From assembly GCA_002633005.1 (NCBI GenBank), contig NMRA01000745.1:99815-163814 (forward strand): a stretch of DNA of 64,000 bases, read 5' to 3'. Source of the stretch: Phoronis australis (lineage: Eukaryota > Phoronida > Phoronidae). The translations under genes were made by a program, and so were the position numbers. A model generated the notes under the pieces. The model was not told the DNA's origin, did no database searches, and saw only the letters and a list, made by a program, of their open reading frames with translations. The stretch's first letter is position 1. The number at the start of each line of letters is the position of its first letter. Of this stretch, positions 10,640 through 21,999 are shown one piece after another.

Positions 10640-11639
10640 TTAGTCTTGACAAAGATAGCCATTGCATCCGCTGTGCCCAGCTCAGGTCCGTCTACAAAAC
10701 ATAAAGGGATATCCATTATGCAGAACATTGGAAAGGAATTGATTATAATTTGCATTCTGTGCGAACTCGTTAGTGATATACAGCTATTCCCTAATAATCA
10801 AACACGTACATTCATCACTAGACTAATGGGAAAATGCCATAATCTAGAAACGCTCTACAAGAGTGAGAATCCTCTTGTCGAAACGAAAATGGCTATTAGG
10901 CATGTTTTAGAGGTCAAATTCACTTGAAAAAGGGCGTCGACGGATTGATCTCTCACATCACTGGGTCATGACACATTAAATCCGTCCTTCAGTTACGCAG
11001 ATATCTTCCGAAAACACTCTTCTCCACAGAAGAAGTGAACGCATCCCTTGTCGAGATTGAAGTGGCCATAGTGTTGCATCTATGAAATCTGCTCGAAAAT
11101 CAACTAGTACTGGCGTATTGTTGTCAAATACCGTGTGTAAAGTACTGTATGTGCTTTAGCTGTACACAAATCAACCAGAAAATCTTCTGCAAAAATGCCG
11201 AAACACTAAAGCCCTCCCCCTTGCCCCTTAGCGATGCCCTACGTCCTTGTGCCAAATTTCATCAAAATACAAATAGATTTCGTGGTAGCGAGGAGACGGC
11301 AACTGGACAAACGGCCAATTGGCCATGGAGGGGTGCTGTATTAGCCAATCAAGTGATGCCAGCACACATCTGTTACATTCCTCTGTCCCAGGTGTTGGAT
11401 TGGAATCTGTACAAAGTTTTTCACATATCCACAATCGCTCATCCTCTCAGCAAGGAAAACCCTTGTCGAGACCAAAATGGTCTCCAAGAGGTGCTGCAGT
11501 GGTCTTATCTGCCAATATAAACGATTGTTGCCGAAGCATTGTTGTCACATACATTAGTGTAGAGATTTAGGTAAATCTATCAATTTCTTCTCTAGATATT
11601 ACCCGGAAACGCTAGTCTTCCCTAAACTACAGCTGAAAA
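10640..11639. repeat. Degenerate repeat block shared with 33.8-34.2 and 60.9-61.6 kb
   Basis: Landmarks such as GCCCAGCTCAGGTCCGTCTA (10,677), CTTGTCGAGA-CCAAAATGGTC, TTGTTGTCACATACAT and TATTACCCGGAAACGCT recur within the block and at 33,840-34,190 and 60,900-61,620. The internal reuse of the CTTGTCGAGACC phrase (about 11,050, 11,460 and 11,640) shows a decayed tandem structure. Open frames here (for example 10,646-10,927) are repeat sequence, not genes. Confidence 0.6.
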
Positions 11640-12049
11640 AACCTTGTCGGGACCGCAACGGTGTGGCTGTATTTGTCGAATACGCCAGAAAACCGATTTG
11701 GGCCAGCGCGTTCTCGTCACATACCTCTGTGTCAAGTTTTTTTGGCGTCCATCGATTCTATCAGAGATGTGTTACTCAGAGAGTAATACATTTCTAGTTC
11801 TAGTGATGACATTCGGATTCGCTATTCCTCCAAAAAATACTGAAAAGACCCACTTACCTGCCCATGAGGTCGAGACAGATTGAAAAGTTTGATGGCGCGA
11901 AAACGTACAATTCCTCGGAAGAAACCATGTTTCCTTATTTACATGTCTGGTTTCATTTAACTTGTTTTCGTTTTATTTTACTAACATAATTAGGAAACGG
12001 CGATAGCTGTTTAAGGGTATACATGTACTGTCACTCTTGTAGGCCAATC

Positions 12050-12311
12050 TCGCACCCTGCCTAAAATAGAGGGGCTCGAATTTCTCGGTATAGGTGTATG
12101 TGGTCTTTTCGCTGTAAAATGAACACGAGGACTATAAAAACGCGGTACTGGGTCCAGACCAATGGATCATGCAATCGCGCCGAATTCTTGTGGACTTTGT
12201 CTCGTTTTTTTCGGACTTTTTCGTTCTCTGGGGCGGACCTTTTTCCCCACTTCGTCGAATGGGGGACTCGTTCGAGCTCCTTTAGTCTCCTCTGGGTGCG
12301 CGCATGTAGGT
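12050..12311 (+). mobile_element. MITE with GGGGCTCGA inverted ends (copy 1)
   Basis: It starts CCTGCCTAAAATAGAGGGGC with TCGAA and ends TTCGAGCTCC followed by CTGGGTGCGCGCATG. The AGGGGCTCGAA end is inverted on the right. Related copies lie at 13,536-13,793, 25,818-26,032, 27,392-27,638 and (inverted) 33,098-33,290. It abuts the 3' side of exon 4 of gene B. Confidence 0.55.
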
Positions 12312-12355
12312 AGAATTATTTTGGTTCATGTATGTTATATCAGTGTGAATTTTAC

Positions 12356-12537
12356 CTATTGCAGAGCTCCACTTCATCTTGGTCGGAGTCTTACTGTACC
12401 AAAACTGTGGGTAGTTGGAAACTCCGTTCTCCCAATCACAAACACCTTCACCGTCTATTACAGCGACCCATCCTGTGTCTTTGTCACAGCTCTCGTACGC
12501 GGTACTGATGAAAAATCGGCGGTGGGTAGTATATTCC
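12356..12537 (-). CDS. Gene B exon 4, copy in first allelic segment
   Basis: 182-nt exon on the minus strand: acceptor TTAG before G/GAATATACT, donor ATAG/GTAAAATTC. It encodes THRRFFISTAYESC, then DTGWVAVIDGEGV, CDWENGVSNYPQFWYSK and KWSSAI. It differs from the copy at 13,842-14,023 by a few codons (for example EYT versus GHT at the start). It is probably the second allele of one exon. Confidence 0.7.
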
Positions 12538-12558
12538 CTAATCACATCAAAACACATA

Positions 12559-12598
12559 ATTATTTATTTATTATTTATTTATTTATTTATTTATTATG
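12559..12598. repeat. TATT microsatellite
   Basis: About ten TATT units with small interruptions. The allelic counterpart lies at 14,047-14,084. Confidence 0.9.
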
Positions 12599-13113
12599 AT
12601 ATTTAAAATGAGGGTGTTCTCTTCATTAATAGCACTGCTTTCCAAGAGGGCCCTCAACAACAAATAGCAGTATAATAATACAATGAAGTAATAAAACAAC
12701 GATTTAACATACGTACATGTAACAAAGGTACAATTAAAACAGGTTGAGAATTAGGACAATAACTAAATGACAAAGATTGGCGAAAATTTAACTATGAGAG
12801 ATCAAATTAAAAAAAAGAGATGACTCTTAACAGTGAGACTATTTACGACCACGAAAAAATGACATGATTAAGATAAGTAGGGTATAAAAGATTAGGTAAA
12901 TTACAGCCACAGTGTGCTCTTTAAAATTAATATCCTCACTCAGTAGGTAGTGTAAAGGTCAGCTTATTTGTATAGATAAAGATTTTCAGCGTAAACCTGG
13001 TCTCTTGGCGAACTGGTCTTGTCTATCTTTTCACAGCGTACAGCATGTTTTGGTTCTGTGGAATTGTGATTTGTTTAGGGATGCATTTGACATTTTTCGA
13101 GTATTGCGACACA

Positions 13114-13114
13114 N
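13114..13114. other. Single N at junction of the ~1.48-kb copies
   Basis: The N lies between GCGACACA (end of copy 1) and AACCTTGTCGGGACCG (start of copy 2), the same layout as the N at 639. Confidence 0.85.
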
Positions 13115-13535
13115 AACCTTGTCGGGACCGCAACGGTGTGGCTGTACTTATCGAATACGTCAGGAAACCGATTGGTGCCAGCGCGTTCTCGTCACATACC
13201 TCTGTGTCAATTTTTTTTTTTTGGCGTCCATCGATTCTATCAGAGATGTGTTACTCAGAGAGTAATACATTTCTAGCTCTAACGATGACATTCGGAAACG
13301 CTATTCCTCAAAAAAATACTGAAAAGCCCCACTTACATGTACCTGCCCATGAGGTCGAGACAGATTGAAAAGTTTGATGGCGCGAAAACGTACAATTCCT
13401 CGGAAGACAATCATGTTTCCTTATTTACATGTCTGGTTTCATTTAACTTGTTTTCGTTTTATTTTACTAACATAATTAGGAAACGGCGATAGCTGTTTAA
13501 AGATATACTGTCACTCTTGTAGGCTATTCGCGCAC

Positions 13536-13793
13536 CCTGCCTAAAATAGAGGGGGCTCGAATTTATCGGTACAGGTGTATGTGGTCTTTTCACTGTAAAA
13601 GGAACACGAGGACTATAAAAACCCGGTACTGGGTCCAGACCAATGGATCATGCAATCGCGCCGAATTCCTGTGGACTTTGTCTCGTTTTTTTCGGACTTT
13701 TTCGTTCTCTGGGGCGGACCTTTTTCCCCACTTCATCGAATGGGGGACTCGTTCGAGCCCCTCTAGTCTCCTCTGGGTGCGCGCATGTAGGCA
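13536..13793 (+). mobile_element. MITE with GGGGCTCGA inverted ends (copy 2)
   Basis: Allelic counterpart of 12,050-12,311. The ends GAGGGGGCTCGAAT and TTCGAGCCCCTCTAGTC are clear inverted repeats here. Confidence 0.6.
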
Positions 13794-13841
13794 TAATTAC
13801 ATGTACTTGGTTCATGTATGCTATATCAGTGTGAATTTTAC

Positions 13842-14023
13842 CTAATGCAGAGCTCCACTTCATCTTGGTCGGAGTCTTACTGTACCAAAACTGTGGGTAG
13901 TTGGAAACTCTGTTCTCCCAGTCACAAACACCTTCACCATCTATTACTGCGACCCATCCTGTGTCTGTGTCACAGCTCTCGTACGCGGTACTGATGAAAA
14001 ATCGGCGGTGGGTAGTATGTCCC
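13842..14023 (-). CDS. Gene B exon 4
   Basis: 182-nt exon (minus): acceptor TTTGATATGATTAG, donor TTAG/GTAAAATTC. It encodes HTTHRRFFISTAYESC, DTDTGWVAVIDGEGV, CDWENRVSNYPQFWYSK and MKWSSAL. Conserved Cys, Trp and Tyr positions match exon 4 of gene A (NRRFLVTALYNGC, GWVVVID, CDWENR, PQFLYSK). It enters in phase 2 and leaves in phase 1. Confidence 0.82.
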
Positions 14024-17000
14024 CTAATCATATCAAAACACATAATTGTTTATTTATTATTTATTTATTTATTTATTTATTATGATATTTAAAATGAGGA
14101 TGTTCTCTTCATTAATAGCACTGCTTTCCAAGAGGGCCCTCAACAACAAATAGCAGTATAATAATACAATGAAGTAATAAAACAACGATTTAACATACGT
14201 ACATGTAACAAAGGTACAATTAAAACAGGTTGAGAATTAGGACAATAACTAAATGACAAAGATTGGCGAAAATTTAACTATGAGAGATCAAATTAAAAAA
14301 AAGAGATGACTCTTAACAGTGAGACTATTTACGACCACGAAAAAATGACATGATTAAGATAAGTAGGGTATAAAAGATTAGGTAAATTACAGCCACAGTG
14401 TGCTCTTTAAAATTAATATCCTCACTCAGTAGGTAGTGTAAAGGTCAGCTTATTTGTATAGATAAAGATTTTCAGCGTAAACCTGGTCTCTTGGCGAACT
14501 GGTCTTGTCTATCTTTTCACAGCGTACAGCATGTTTTGGTTCTGTGGAATTGTGATTTGTTTAGGGATGCATTTGACATTTTTCGAGTATTGCGACACAC
14601 GGTAGCCCAACAGCCAAAGTGATTCAACTTAATAAAGACAATTAGTGATATTAATGCGTTTATTGTCACTTTTAACAACAGATTATGAGCTAATATCACC
14701 GCTGCTTGTTGCCGGTGTTTCTCGAAACAAGACAGGACAACAACTTGAGGCTGCTGTCACACGATCATCTGATATTCAAATGTGGCTCTTGAACATTTGG
14801 TACATGTACACTGTAGTTGTCTAAACCAATGTATACACACTGCATCTTTTCGTATACGAATTCTCTTATGCTAAAATTGATGTATGTAGACAAATGTTCC
14901 ACATAGAATTTTGCTGGTGGTGTGATTCATACCCAGGTGTGCGCAAATATTAGTACTCAACTTATGAGCCGAGTTCACGAGGTGAAATTGAGAAGTTTCA
15001 AATCATTTTAAAACAAACTCCAGAGACAGGTTAACTGCCGCAAAGTAGCCAGAATGCATGGAAATTGTACTATTTGGCTACAAAAACAAAAAATTCTCTT
15101 ACAGAGATTTTCCCCGCCCAGGTTGACGCTACAAGGTTCGGATTCGTCCGAATCCAGACACCCCTTCCCCGAAAACTTAGATCCGCCACTGAATACACCT
15201 GTAGTGTGCGTGCTGTGATACGCCGTAATATATAATAAGTTTGTAAAATGTGCTATTGTTACATTTTACGAAACCTACGTCATATTGCAAGGAAATTAAC
15301 CGAAATCACGAACAAGTGGTATCTGACACGACCAGGGACTACTGGAGTATTTTTGTGCGAGCGGTGATGCCCGAAAAATTTGAATACGTACCTGTGGGCT
15401 CGGACAAAAAAGTGAACCCTTTGGGGACAAATTTGTGTAGAAAATCAGTTTCGCACAGTTTAGTTCCAGGAATTCAGGAACGTCACCTTTTAGATATAAT
15501 TTTTTAGAAAATCGCACCATTTTGGAGAGTGTTTTTTCTATGAAAAAACACCCTTTTGGGCTGAACTTTTCGTATACATCTTGTATGGAAAGCCTTCCTG
15601 GCTAACACGACATGAAATTGGATTATCATTTTTATTAGTATTACATTACTAGTACTACTGCTATTATTATTACTTCTATCACTATTGTTACTCGTCATCG
15701 TTTTCGTTATCCTTATTATTATCATCAATATTTTTAAATTGATTTAACGAGGACACAATACATAATTAGCAAACTGCTAATACATCATGGTCCTCAAAGA
15801 TTTTAAAACCGTCTCATTTATGGTTTAATGTTTTCATCGGGCTTTCCATAGTGGACAGCGAGTGCTGTTCCAAAGGATTTTAAAGGGGTTCCCATGTTCA
15901 ACCTCAACGATATTGTGAGGAACGTCTTGACAACTGTGGATGCAAAGTACGCCTACTTCTTGGAAACGAGGAGGATGAGATTTAAAATCTTGTTTAGACG
16001 TGCACCAACTTCAAAAATTGATTATTTCTGGCCTATCGGCAAGCCCTGTATTGTGTGTAAATATAACAGTACTATATACATGTACATCTGTAGTTTGCCA
16101 AGAACTTAATTCAGACTATTTTACTCGTGACTTTCATCTAAACGTGAGGATACCCACCGTGTAACCATTTTATCTCGTGTTGGAAACATTCCGTGTTAAA
16201 GATCTGGGGATTGTTACACGATTATGTTTAAGTTGGACTCTGGATGCAGACATTTTTCGAGAACTGACGATTCGTCGGCTGCGGTCCCTGGGACATCAAA
16301 ATTGCTGGTAATGGACATACAAAACGCGCAATAATTTTCTGTGGAACGGGGCCCAATACTCTTAGAAAAACACAGTGATGTAACAGAGTGATTTGAACTA
16401 GGTTTCGTTGAAAGTGGATTCTATGGAACAAAAACCGCCAACTTCAAAGTCAATGATGTTTAACATGAACATTTTATACAATGTATAAAAGCGTAAATAT
16501 ACCAGAATCGTTTATGTGCGAGCTGCAACACAAAAATGGCGCATCATGAGACACGTGACTTCACGACCATTAGTAATACAATGTCAAACCTTGTCATTAT
16601 TTATAAGTATTTCGAACTAACGAACACTGACCAAATACTAATTTCATTTCATATTTTATTTTAAAAGATAATTGAAAGAGAAAGTGCAGGTTTTTATATT
16701 CCGAAAGGTCGACAGTCAGCTTTTTGGACTATTGCCCCTTGCAAAATATCCATGTCCTTTCAGAGCGCAAAATATGTTCTATTTCCCCCAGCTAGACATC
16801 TCATTTTTACATGTACAGGTCACGGTTTGACCTGTTGTTACCACCACTATTTCAGACATGTTTGACGTCATAGGGACAATGATATTTCTTTCAGCTTTTA
16901 AGCTGAATAAAATACGTTACTATGCCGCCACTTTTTTAAACTATTGGCTTGCCCTTCTCAAAGGCGAAATTTTGCTGTTGTTTTGGGAAAATCTCTCAAC

Positions 17001-20000
17001 CAGCCGGCAAACAAATGCGTGATTCTACTTCCGTTCACCACAATGTCTCTACGAAATTGTCATTCGTAACTAAGGTGGTAGACAGAACCTGTCTGCATCA
17101 GAAACATTGGTTTTGCTCCTTTAGTGTGGAGCAGGTCAATTATAAGGCAATAAAACACTGGTCGAAATAAACCAAACTATCGTTTTTTCAATGAAATTGG
17201 CTTCCAAAATTTAATTCTCCATGAAAAAATTTGTTACTGTCGTTCGTTTCCAAAGAAATACGAAACTGCACGGTGTGCATTTCTGACTATATCATGAAAC
17301 TACTCATGTTAAAAAACATGTAAAGCACATAGAGATACTTCTAAAAGTTCGACCTGGCACATTTGGTAACATTTCATTCACACAATCCGAGAAGGAAGGC
17401 GTCAAGTGTGTGAACGGTTTTCTAACGTGTGACAAATATCATACAAACACATGCAATATGACGTTGCTTTCGTAAAATGTAATAATGGTACATTTCTCAC
17501 ATGTGCATTCGACGTAAATTGTAACAATTACATACTGTAACAACTTGTTTTATTTTAGGAGAGGCCTTGCAACATAAAATGTAACAATTTCGTGAAATGT
17601 AACAGTTGTTACATTTTACGAAATTGTTACATTTCGTATTGTGACAATTTTCATCAATAATACTTACAATTCTAAAATTTTGAAGTTGCTGACGTCGATC
17701 AAGTCAATAAAAGAAGAGTTGATAAGTCTACCTTGGCTGAACCAGTCTAGTTTGGTAGAAGATTTTCCTTCGAATTCCATAGTGAAAACTTCGCGCCCTT
17801 CTTTGAAGAAGGCGAATTTTACCTGCAATAGTAGGATTTATCATCACCGCATTGTATGGGTCATTATCTATTCTTACCAGCAAAATCAAAAGCGCACAAA
17901 TCGTACATGTAACTTTGTTGACTAGCTTCCTCAAAATAAATTAAACAAATAACGATTCTTATATGTATCACCGTGGAAATAATTCCGAAAGTTGTGTTAA
18001 CCGGCTGTCATTCACCATAGCTCTCGGTCTATTGTCGCCGTAATCACGAGCGAAAAACAATACCGTGGCTAACGTTAAAGTGACTAACATCACCAATAAG
18101 ATAAATATCCGGTGTCTCAAAAACTGAGCCACTATTTGACAAGGAATTTCTCAGCAATTGACTTGATTCTACAGTTGGTTTACAAGATACAGCTATGGGC
18201 ACAAAACCAAACTAAACTGCCGCAAGGAGGCGTTAAAGTAGATGATGTCGTCATCGGCAATTGTCTTCATCACACTGAGAACACAGTGGTCAAAGTAGTC
18301 AAAGTCGTTGAAAAATCATCGTCAACCGTTCTCTTTAGCGAAAAACATACATGCAAATTTTTACAATCATCCTTAGAGCGGTTTGGTTGGTAGAGGGTCG
18401 GACATCACAAAACAGACTCGAAAACAGTAAAAATAGCCTCTAGGTCGCGCGAAATACCTCGAATCCATTCGAAAACGGGTGAATAGCGTCATCTCACCAA
18501 TGGATGCGTCTATGCAAATTTTACGAAAATTTGTTAAAAACCTTGAAAAATACAGAGCTAAGGGTAAATTATTGCCACTGGGGTGCACACCGGTAGAGGG
18601 ATCATTCCGAATGTTCGCCTATGATGTCCCATCCATGAAAGGAACACGTGCAAAATTCCTTGGGCATATGTCATAGGGTTTTGGAGCAGCGGACGCCGGA
18701 CAGACGCCGGACGGACGCCTGACAAACGTGGATGACGGCATAATGCAACCACATATCATTATGTGTGCGCACAAAATCACCGAAATGATCGTGTTTATGG
18801 GAAACAAAAACAGATTTTTCCAAAAGCAATGATTTCCGCTAGAGTATCCAGTGAAGGAAAAACAAATATTCATTTTATTGACACCGATGGAGCCAAAGTT
18901 AACAGTGAGTCAACGATACATGCAATGATTCAATGAAAACCTTCTACCGGATACCATGTGACTTTATTCAGGAAACGATTACGTGTTTCCGTAAGATGGG
19001 GCTCCTTCACACCAGAGCAAGATAACCAAGGCTGATCTGGTGGAGGCCACACCAAAACTCATGAAAAAAATTGTGGCCTCCGCTCAATTCTGATTGCAAT
19101 CCAATGGACTATGCCATATGGGACTCACCGAGGAGAAAGTTTACCGGGTAGTGAGAGACAACTTGATTTAGCAGGAGATAAAAGACACAGTAAATTAGTC
19201 ATGAGAGGAAATCTTGATGGCAGCATTTCTGATTTGGTAGTAGAAGAAAATGGAGGCCACATTGAGAGTAGGCTGAAATCAACAAGCTTCTGTTCGATAT
19301 TTTAACTTTTACCTGATGCATATGACAGTGCTCAGACAATTTCAAGCAGATCTCTGTCATATTTTGCACATTCGTAGATGATATTCGAAGTTTTTTTAGG
19401 TATTAAACTTAAACATAATTCAATATATCCGTTACGATGCGATTTGCTTTTATTTAGTTGTCATAGTAGTCAACCATCAAGTTGGATATCAGCCTGGTTT
19501 GAATTGCTCGTGCATACGATTTTATGGTATTCCTGATTGCATGTGTGAACATTTTTGAGAACGACGCGAGAAACGAAATGTGTCCGTGAGAACTGAATGC
19601 TTTGTCAATGAAAACTCCTTTAGGAAGGAGGAATTTATCTTGTCTTCACAGTTCTGTTTTCGTATGGCGATAATTCAGTCCAAAAACTGACATTGATGGA
19701 TGTTGGCACCCCGTTCATGTACTTCGCCTCGATGCATAATTTTGCTTATACTCATAATTTTGCTTATACGCATAAATTTGCTTATTCGAACGTCATGTCC
19801 TCCAAGCCCACCATTTTACTCCATCACATCTTAAAAACTAACGTCATCCGACTTTGCAAGCCCTATTTGTTAATCATAGAACAGTTGCACCTGGTCCATC
19901 TCAAAAGGAACATGATGCTTGTATACAATAGAAAGGCCCGAAAATCGTGTCATTACGTAAAAAAGCTGTTGTTAGTCAAAAGGTTCCGAACAGTTTGACC

Positions 20001-21623
20001 ATGACAGGGCTAGCCAAAAGAGCAACGAGTGTTGTAAGTGGTCCCTGCCACACATTTATGAACTCGATAACAAAAGTCGATCACGTGCTAGCACATCAAT
20101 TTAAACTACTCTTCATCAACGTCGTATATTAAATGGACTTGACAGAGTATTTCAAGGATCTACGAGTTGGAAGGAGTTATGACGATCATATTGTTCAGTG
20201 TCAAGCGCAACATTTGTTTTATGTGTAGCAAGCAGCAAACATGGTTGTGTGTCAAATGTGTGATTACTTTGTTGCGAATGGAAGGTTGAAGAAATATTTG
20301 GCGAACGGAGGAAATGGTGTCACCAGACAGTGTAAAGGCTTAGAAGACGCTAAGTTTTGTGCACGTGCTTTTTTCCCGTCCACTATACATGTAAGACGTA
20401 CCTGATACACGCCAAACTTGTCCCAGTTCTCCACAAGATGGCTCTTGTAATGTTCTACTGACGGCACCATTTTGAATACTTCCGCCCCAGGCTGAGCTGT
20501 GAATGTTGACCCCGCCCAGAGGTTATACACACTTTTGTTGTTTGCGCTGCTTACTTTAAATGCAAGTTTCCAGGTGTCTATAAAAGAACATACTCACAAA
20601 CATTCGGAATTCAAAAAAATCAAATTTTCTACAGATTTTCCGTAATTTGAAACTATGAATTTTAAAAATACCACGTCGTCGTCAAAATTTTCTTTAAACT
20701 AATTTGTACAGAAATTAAAATTTTTCGAATTACAGCTGCTTATTAGGTTTGTCTTTGTCTTTGAACGACACCCCGCTAATATTTCTAAATTTAAGAGTAC
20801 GTAGGGGTCTACTAGAAAAGTTTTAATTCTGACCAATTTCGAAGCAGTGGCTGGTTTGACTTGAATGTAATGAACACACTCGGCCGCACTCCAAAACTCT
20901 GTTTTGAATTGTTTCTAAAACGTTTCTTTTCACGAGGGGCTATGAAATATTGGTCTTAAATGACTCAAATGTTGCATTAAAAAAACCGAATATTTTCAAA
21001 ATGTGTATCAACATTTCTGAGATTTCATCTGAACGTTTAATATGTGAAAGACAAGTGTTACTGATATCGTTGTTTTGCTCTGCATTTACATTTTTATTTG
21101 GCTAACTTTTACTAAAATCTCACAATAAAATGGATGAAGTCAAATTTCAAATTGTATTGGTTTGCTCATTTTAGATGATACGTTTACCGAGTTCAATTTA
21201 AACGTTTTGTGAATATTTCTTTAACAAACTTAACGATAAGGTTTCACAAAGTCATAACAATGGGTTACGTAGGGTGCTCATTTTTACTTTCGGAAAAAAC
21301 TAATTACCTGTGCGGGCGAATATGCGCCAACTGGTGTCTACCGTCTGGTACGTCGCTAACCACTTGTAACTACTTATTTCACAAGCTTGGTTCTTTCCAC
21401 TGTAACCCAAGAAGGAGCAACGCCGTAACAAGCATAGAGACGCACACCACATCTGGGAAGGAATGCAGCTGTATGCACCATCCAGGAAACTCGGGAGGAT
21501 TCTGTGACCAATGTAGGATAATTCCTGGGACAGTAGCACATCACGTTTCTGTTGTTTGGACACTGCTATGACACAGGACAGGCATAATGCGACGACAAGA
21601 GAGTGCCTTCTGTAACCTGGCAT
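13842..21623 (-). CDS. Gene B: secreted PAN/apple-like protein of unnamed family
   Basis: Four spliced exons on the minus strand: 21,623-21,308; 20,577-20,402; 17,822-17,668; 14,023-13,842 (second allele at 12,537-12,356). Exon 1 gives a signal peptide (SLVVALCLSCVIAVS) and a Cys-rich PAN/apple-like domain (WCASLCLLRRCSF, ACEISSYKW). Exons 2-4 form a second domain with WKLAFK, LWAGSTFTAQPGAEVF, NWDKFGVYQVKFAFFKEG, REVFTMEFEG, RRFFISTAYESC, GWVAVID, CDWEN and YPQFWYSK. It should act outside the cell; the function is unknown. The last exon or exons and the stop were not found: exon 4 ends in phase 1 at GTAAAATTC. Every intron phase equals that of gene A. I recall similar RRF-GC-GW-CxWE domains in invertebrate extracellular proteins but cannot name the family. 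Confidence 0.8.
14047..14084. repeat. TATT microsatellite (second allele)
   Basis: Tetranucleotide run TTTATTTATTATTTATTT and onward, equivalent to 12,559-12,598. Confidence 0.9.
14600..15192. repeat. Non-coding block duplicated at ~62.64-63.35 kb
   Basis: Shared phrases in the same order include GCCAACGTGATTCAA / GCCAAAGTGATTCAA, AATAAAGACAATT, CGATCATCTGATATTCA, GGTGGTGTGA-TCATACCCAGGTG and CGCAAATATTAGTAC. The right edge (15,130-15,190) ends CTTAGATCCGCCACTG, a hAT-like end missing from the 63-kb copy. This belongs to the duplicated intron 3 region of the paralogue array. Confidence 0.7.
15220..15625 (+). mobile_element. MITE-like repeat; inverted homologue at 39.87-40.39 kb
   Basis: The order TACGCCGTAATATA, GTTACATTTTACGAAACC, ACGTCATATTGC, GACTACTGGAGTATTTTT, ACCATTTTGGAGAGT and ACACGACATGAA is repeated in reverse complement at 40,385-39,870. 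This copy has lost most of the GTAAAATGTAAC array that the other carries at its end. No transposase seen. Confidence 0.65.
15626..15731. repeat. Imperfect ATT/ATC trinucleotide microsatellite
   Basis: A run of ATTA, TATTATTATT and TCATC-type triplets, decayed. Confidence 0.8.
15852..15946 (+). CDS. Possible isolated exon
   Basis: The acceptor-like TTTCCATAG precedes an open stretch encoding WTASAVPKDFKGVPMFNLN then DIVRNVLTTVDAK, followed by a donor-like GTACGC. The composition looks protein-like, but no partner exon or family was recognised. It could be a transposon or host exon remnant, or chance. Confidence 0.2.
16110..17454. other. Intron 3 of gene B; nothing recognised
   Basis: AT-rich intronic DNA on the gene B transcript. 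The open frames are short. No further repeat or RNA gene was recognised. Confidence 0.4.
17455..17645. repeat. GTAAAATGTAAC word array (partial element end)
   Basis: It contains several direct and inverted copies of a word close to GTAAAATGTAACAA (17,473, 17,575, 17,592 and inverted near 17,608 and 17,625). It matches the end of the element at 40,210-40,375, including the shared phrases ACATTTCTC-CATGTGC and GGAGAGGC. The inverted pair around 17,590-17,625 can form a hairpin. Confidence 0.65.
17668..17822 (-). CDS. Gene B exon 3
   Basis: 155-nt exon (minus): acceptor TATTGCAG, donor GAATT/GTAAGT. It encodes VKFAFFKEGREVFTMEFEG, KSSTKLDWFSQGRL and DLIDVSNFKI. It is one codon longer than exon 3 of gene A, which reads VKFSFFNEGKEVFTMEFQG and MDWFSTFKL. 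Phase 0 in, phase 2 out. Confidence 0.82.
17936..20260. other. Intron 2 of gene B; no second gene supported
   Basis: Holds a GACGCCGGACGGACGCC-type run near 18,690-18,725 and a short repeated phrase GGAGGCCACA at 19,042 and 19,253. The open frames at 18,112-18,393 and 19,693-19,998 have no recognisable domains; the latter contains a short direct repeat (ATAATTTTGCTTATAC, three times at 19,737-19,785). Confidence 0.4.
20402..20577 (-). CDS. Gene B exon 2
   Basis: 176-nt exon (minus): acceptor TTATAG, donor TATCAG/GTACGT. It encodes TWKLAFKVSSANNKSVYN, LWAGSTFTAQPGAEVFKM, PSVEHYKSHLVENWDKFG and VYQ. It is the same length as exon 2 of gene A and about 75% identical to it by eye. Confidence 0.85.
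21308..21623 (-). CDS. Gene B exon 1: signal peptide and PAN-like domain
   Basis: The start ATG at 21,623 (MPGYRRHS) is preferred because gene A has a Met at the equivalent place; an upstream in-frame Met exists. The hydrophobic run LVVALCLSCVIAVS follows. The PAN/apple-like part has YIGHRILPSFLD, MWCASLCLLRRCSFLGY, ACEISSYKWLATYQT. Donor CACAG/GTAATT is identical in gene A. Confidence 0.82.
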
Positions 21624-21999
21624 ATTCATTACTGCGGCAACTTTACCAAACACAGCTAAATGCATTGTGCGATGAACACGTATCCGGCACTGTCAGTTAT
21701 ACTGAAGAAATCAATGCATGAATATCTGTGATCGCCTGGCAAATACTTTGCATAGCGTTGGTGCACGTCATCGTGCATTCTCCAAATGGGACACCATGGA
21801 ACTTTCATGAAAACTGTTTACAGAAATTGTGCGTTACTTCGTTGGGAGTAAAAAGAGCAAAGTGAACCACTTCCACGGACCCCACCAAAGCGAAGTGAAA
21901 ACTGCAAAGTTCGACAGGAAACTGCTGACAAAAAGAAGTGTAACAAGTTGGTGTGTTTGTTAGGGTTGTAATGTGGAAATCTTGAGCACATGTCCTCAG

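Larger units (their letters stand above)
11640..13113. repeat. Adjacent near-identical copy 1 (~1.47 kb), ends at N
   Basis: The segment recurs at 13,115-14,599 with small indels (offset 1475 at the start, 1486 at the end) and scattered SNPs. Copy 1 breaks at TTGCGACACA, then N; copy 2 runs through the same word into unique sequence. It includes one copy of exon 4 of gene B (12,356-12,537), a GGGGCTCGA MITE and a TATT microsatellite. The divergence is what two alleles would show. Confidence 0.85.
13115..14599. repeat. Adjacent near-identical copy 2 (~1.48 kb)
   Basis: Copy of 11,640-13,113. After position 14,599 the sequence continues CGGTAGCCCAACAGCC, which is also present in the homologous block near 62,640, so copy 2 is the one joined to the true downstream locus. 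Confidence 0.85.

Noticed and set aside
11149-11570. Overlapping open frames of 123 and 83 codons as genes
   Set aside because: They lie in a degenerate repeat block also present near 34 and 61 kb, and the frames are not conserved between copies.
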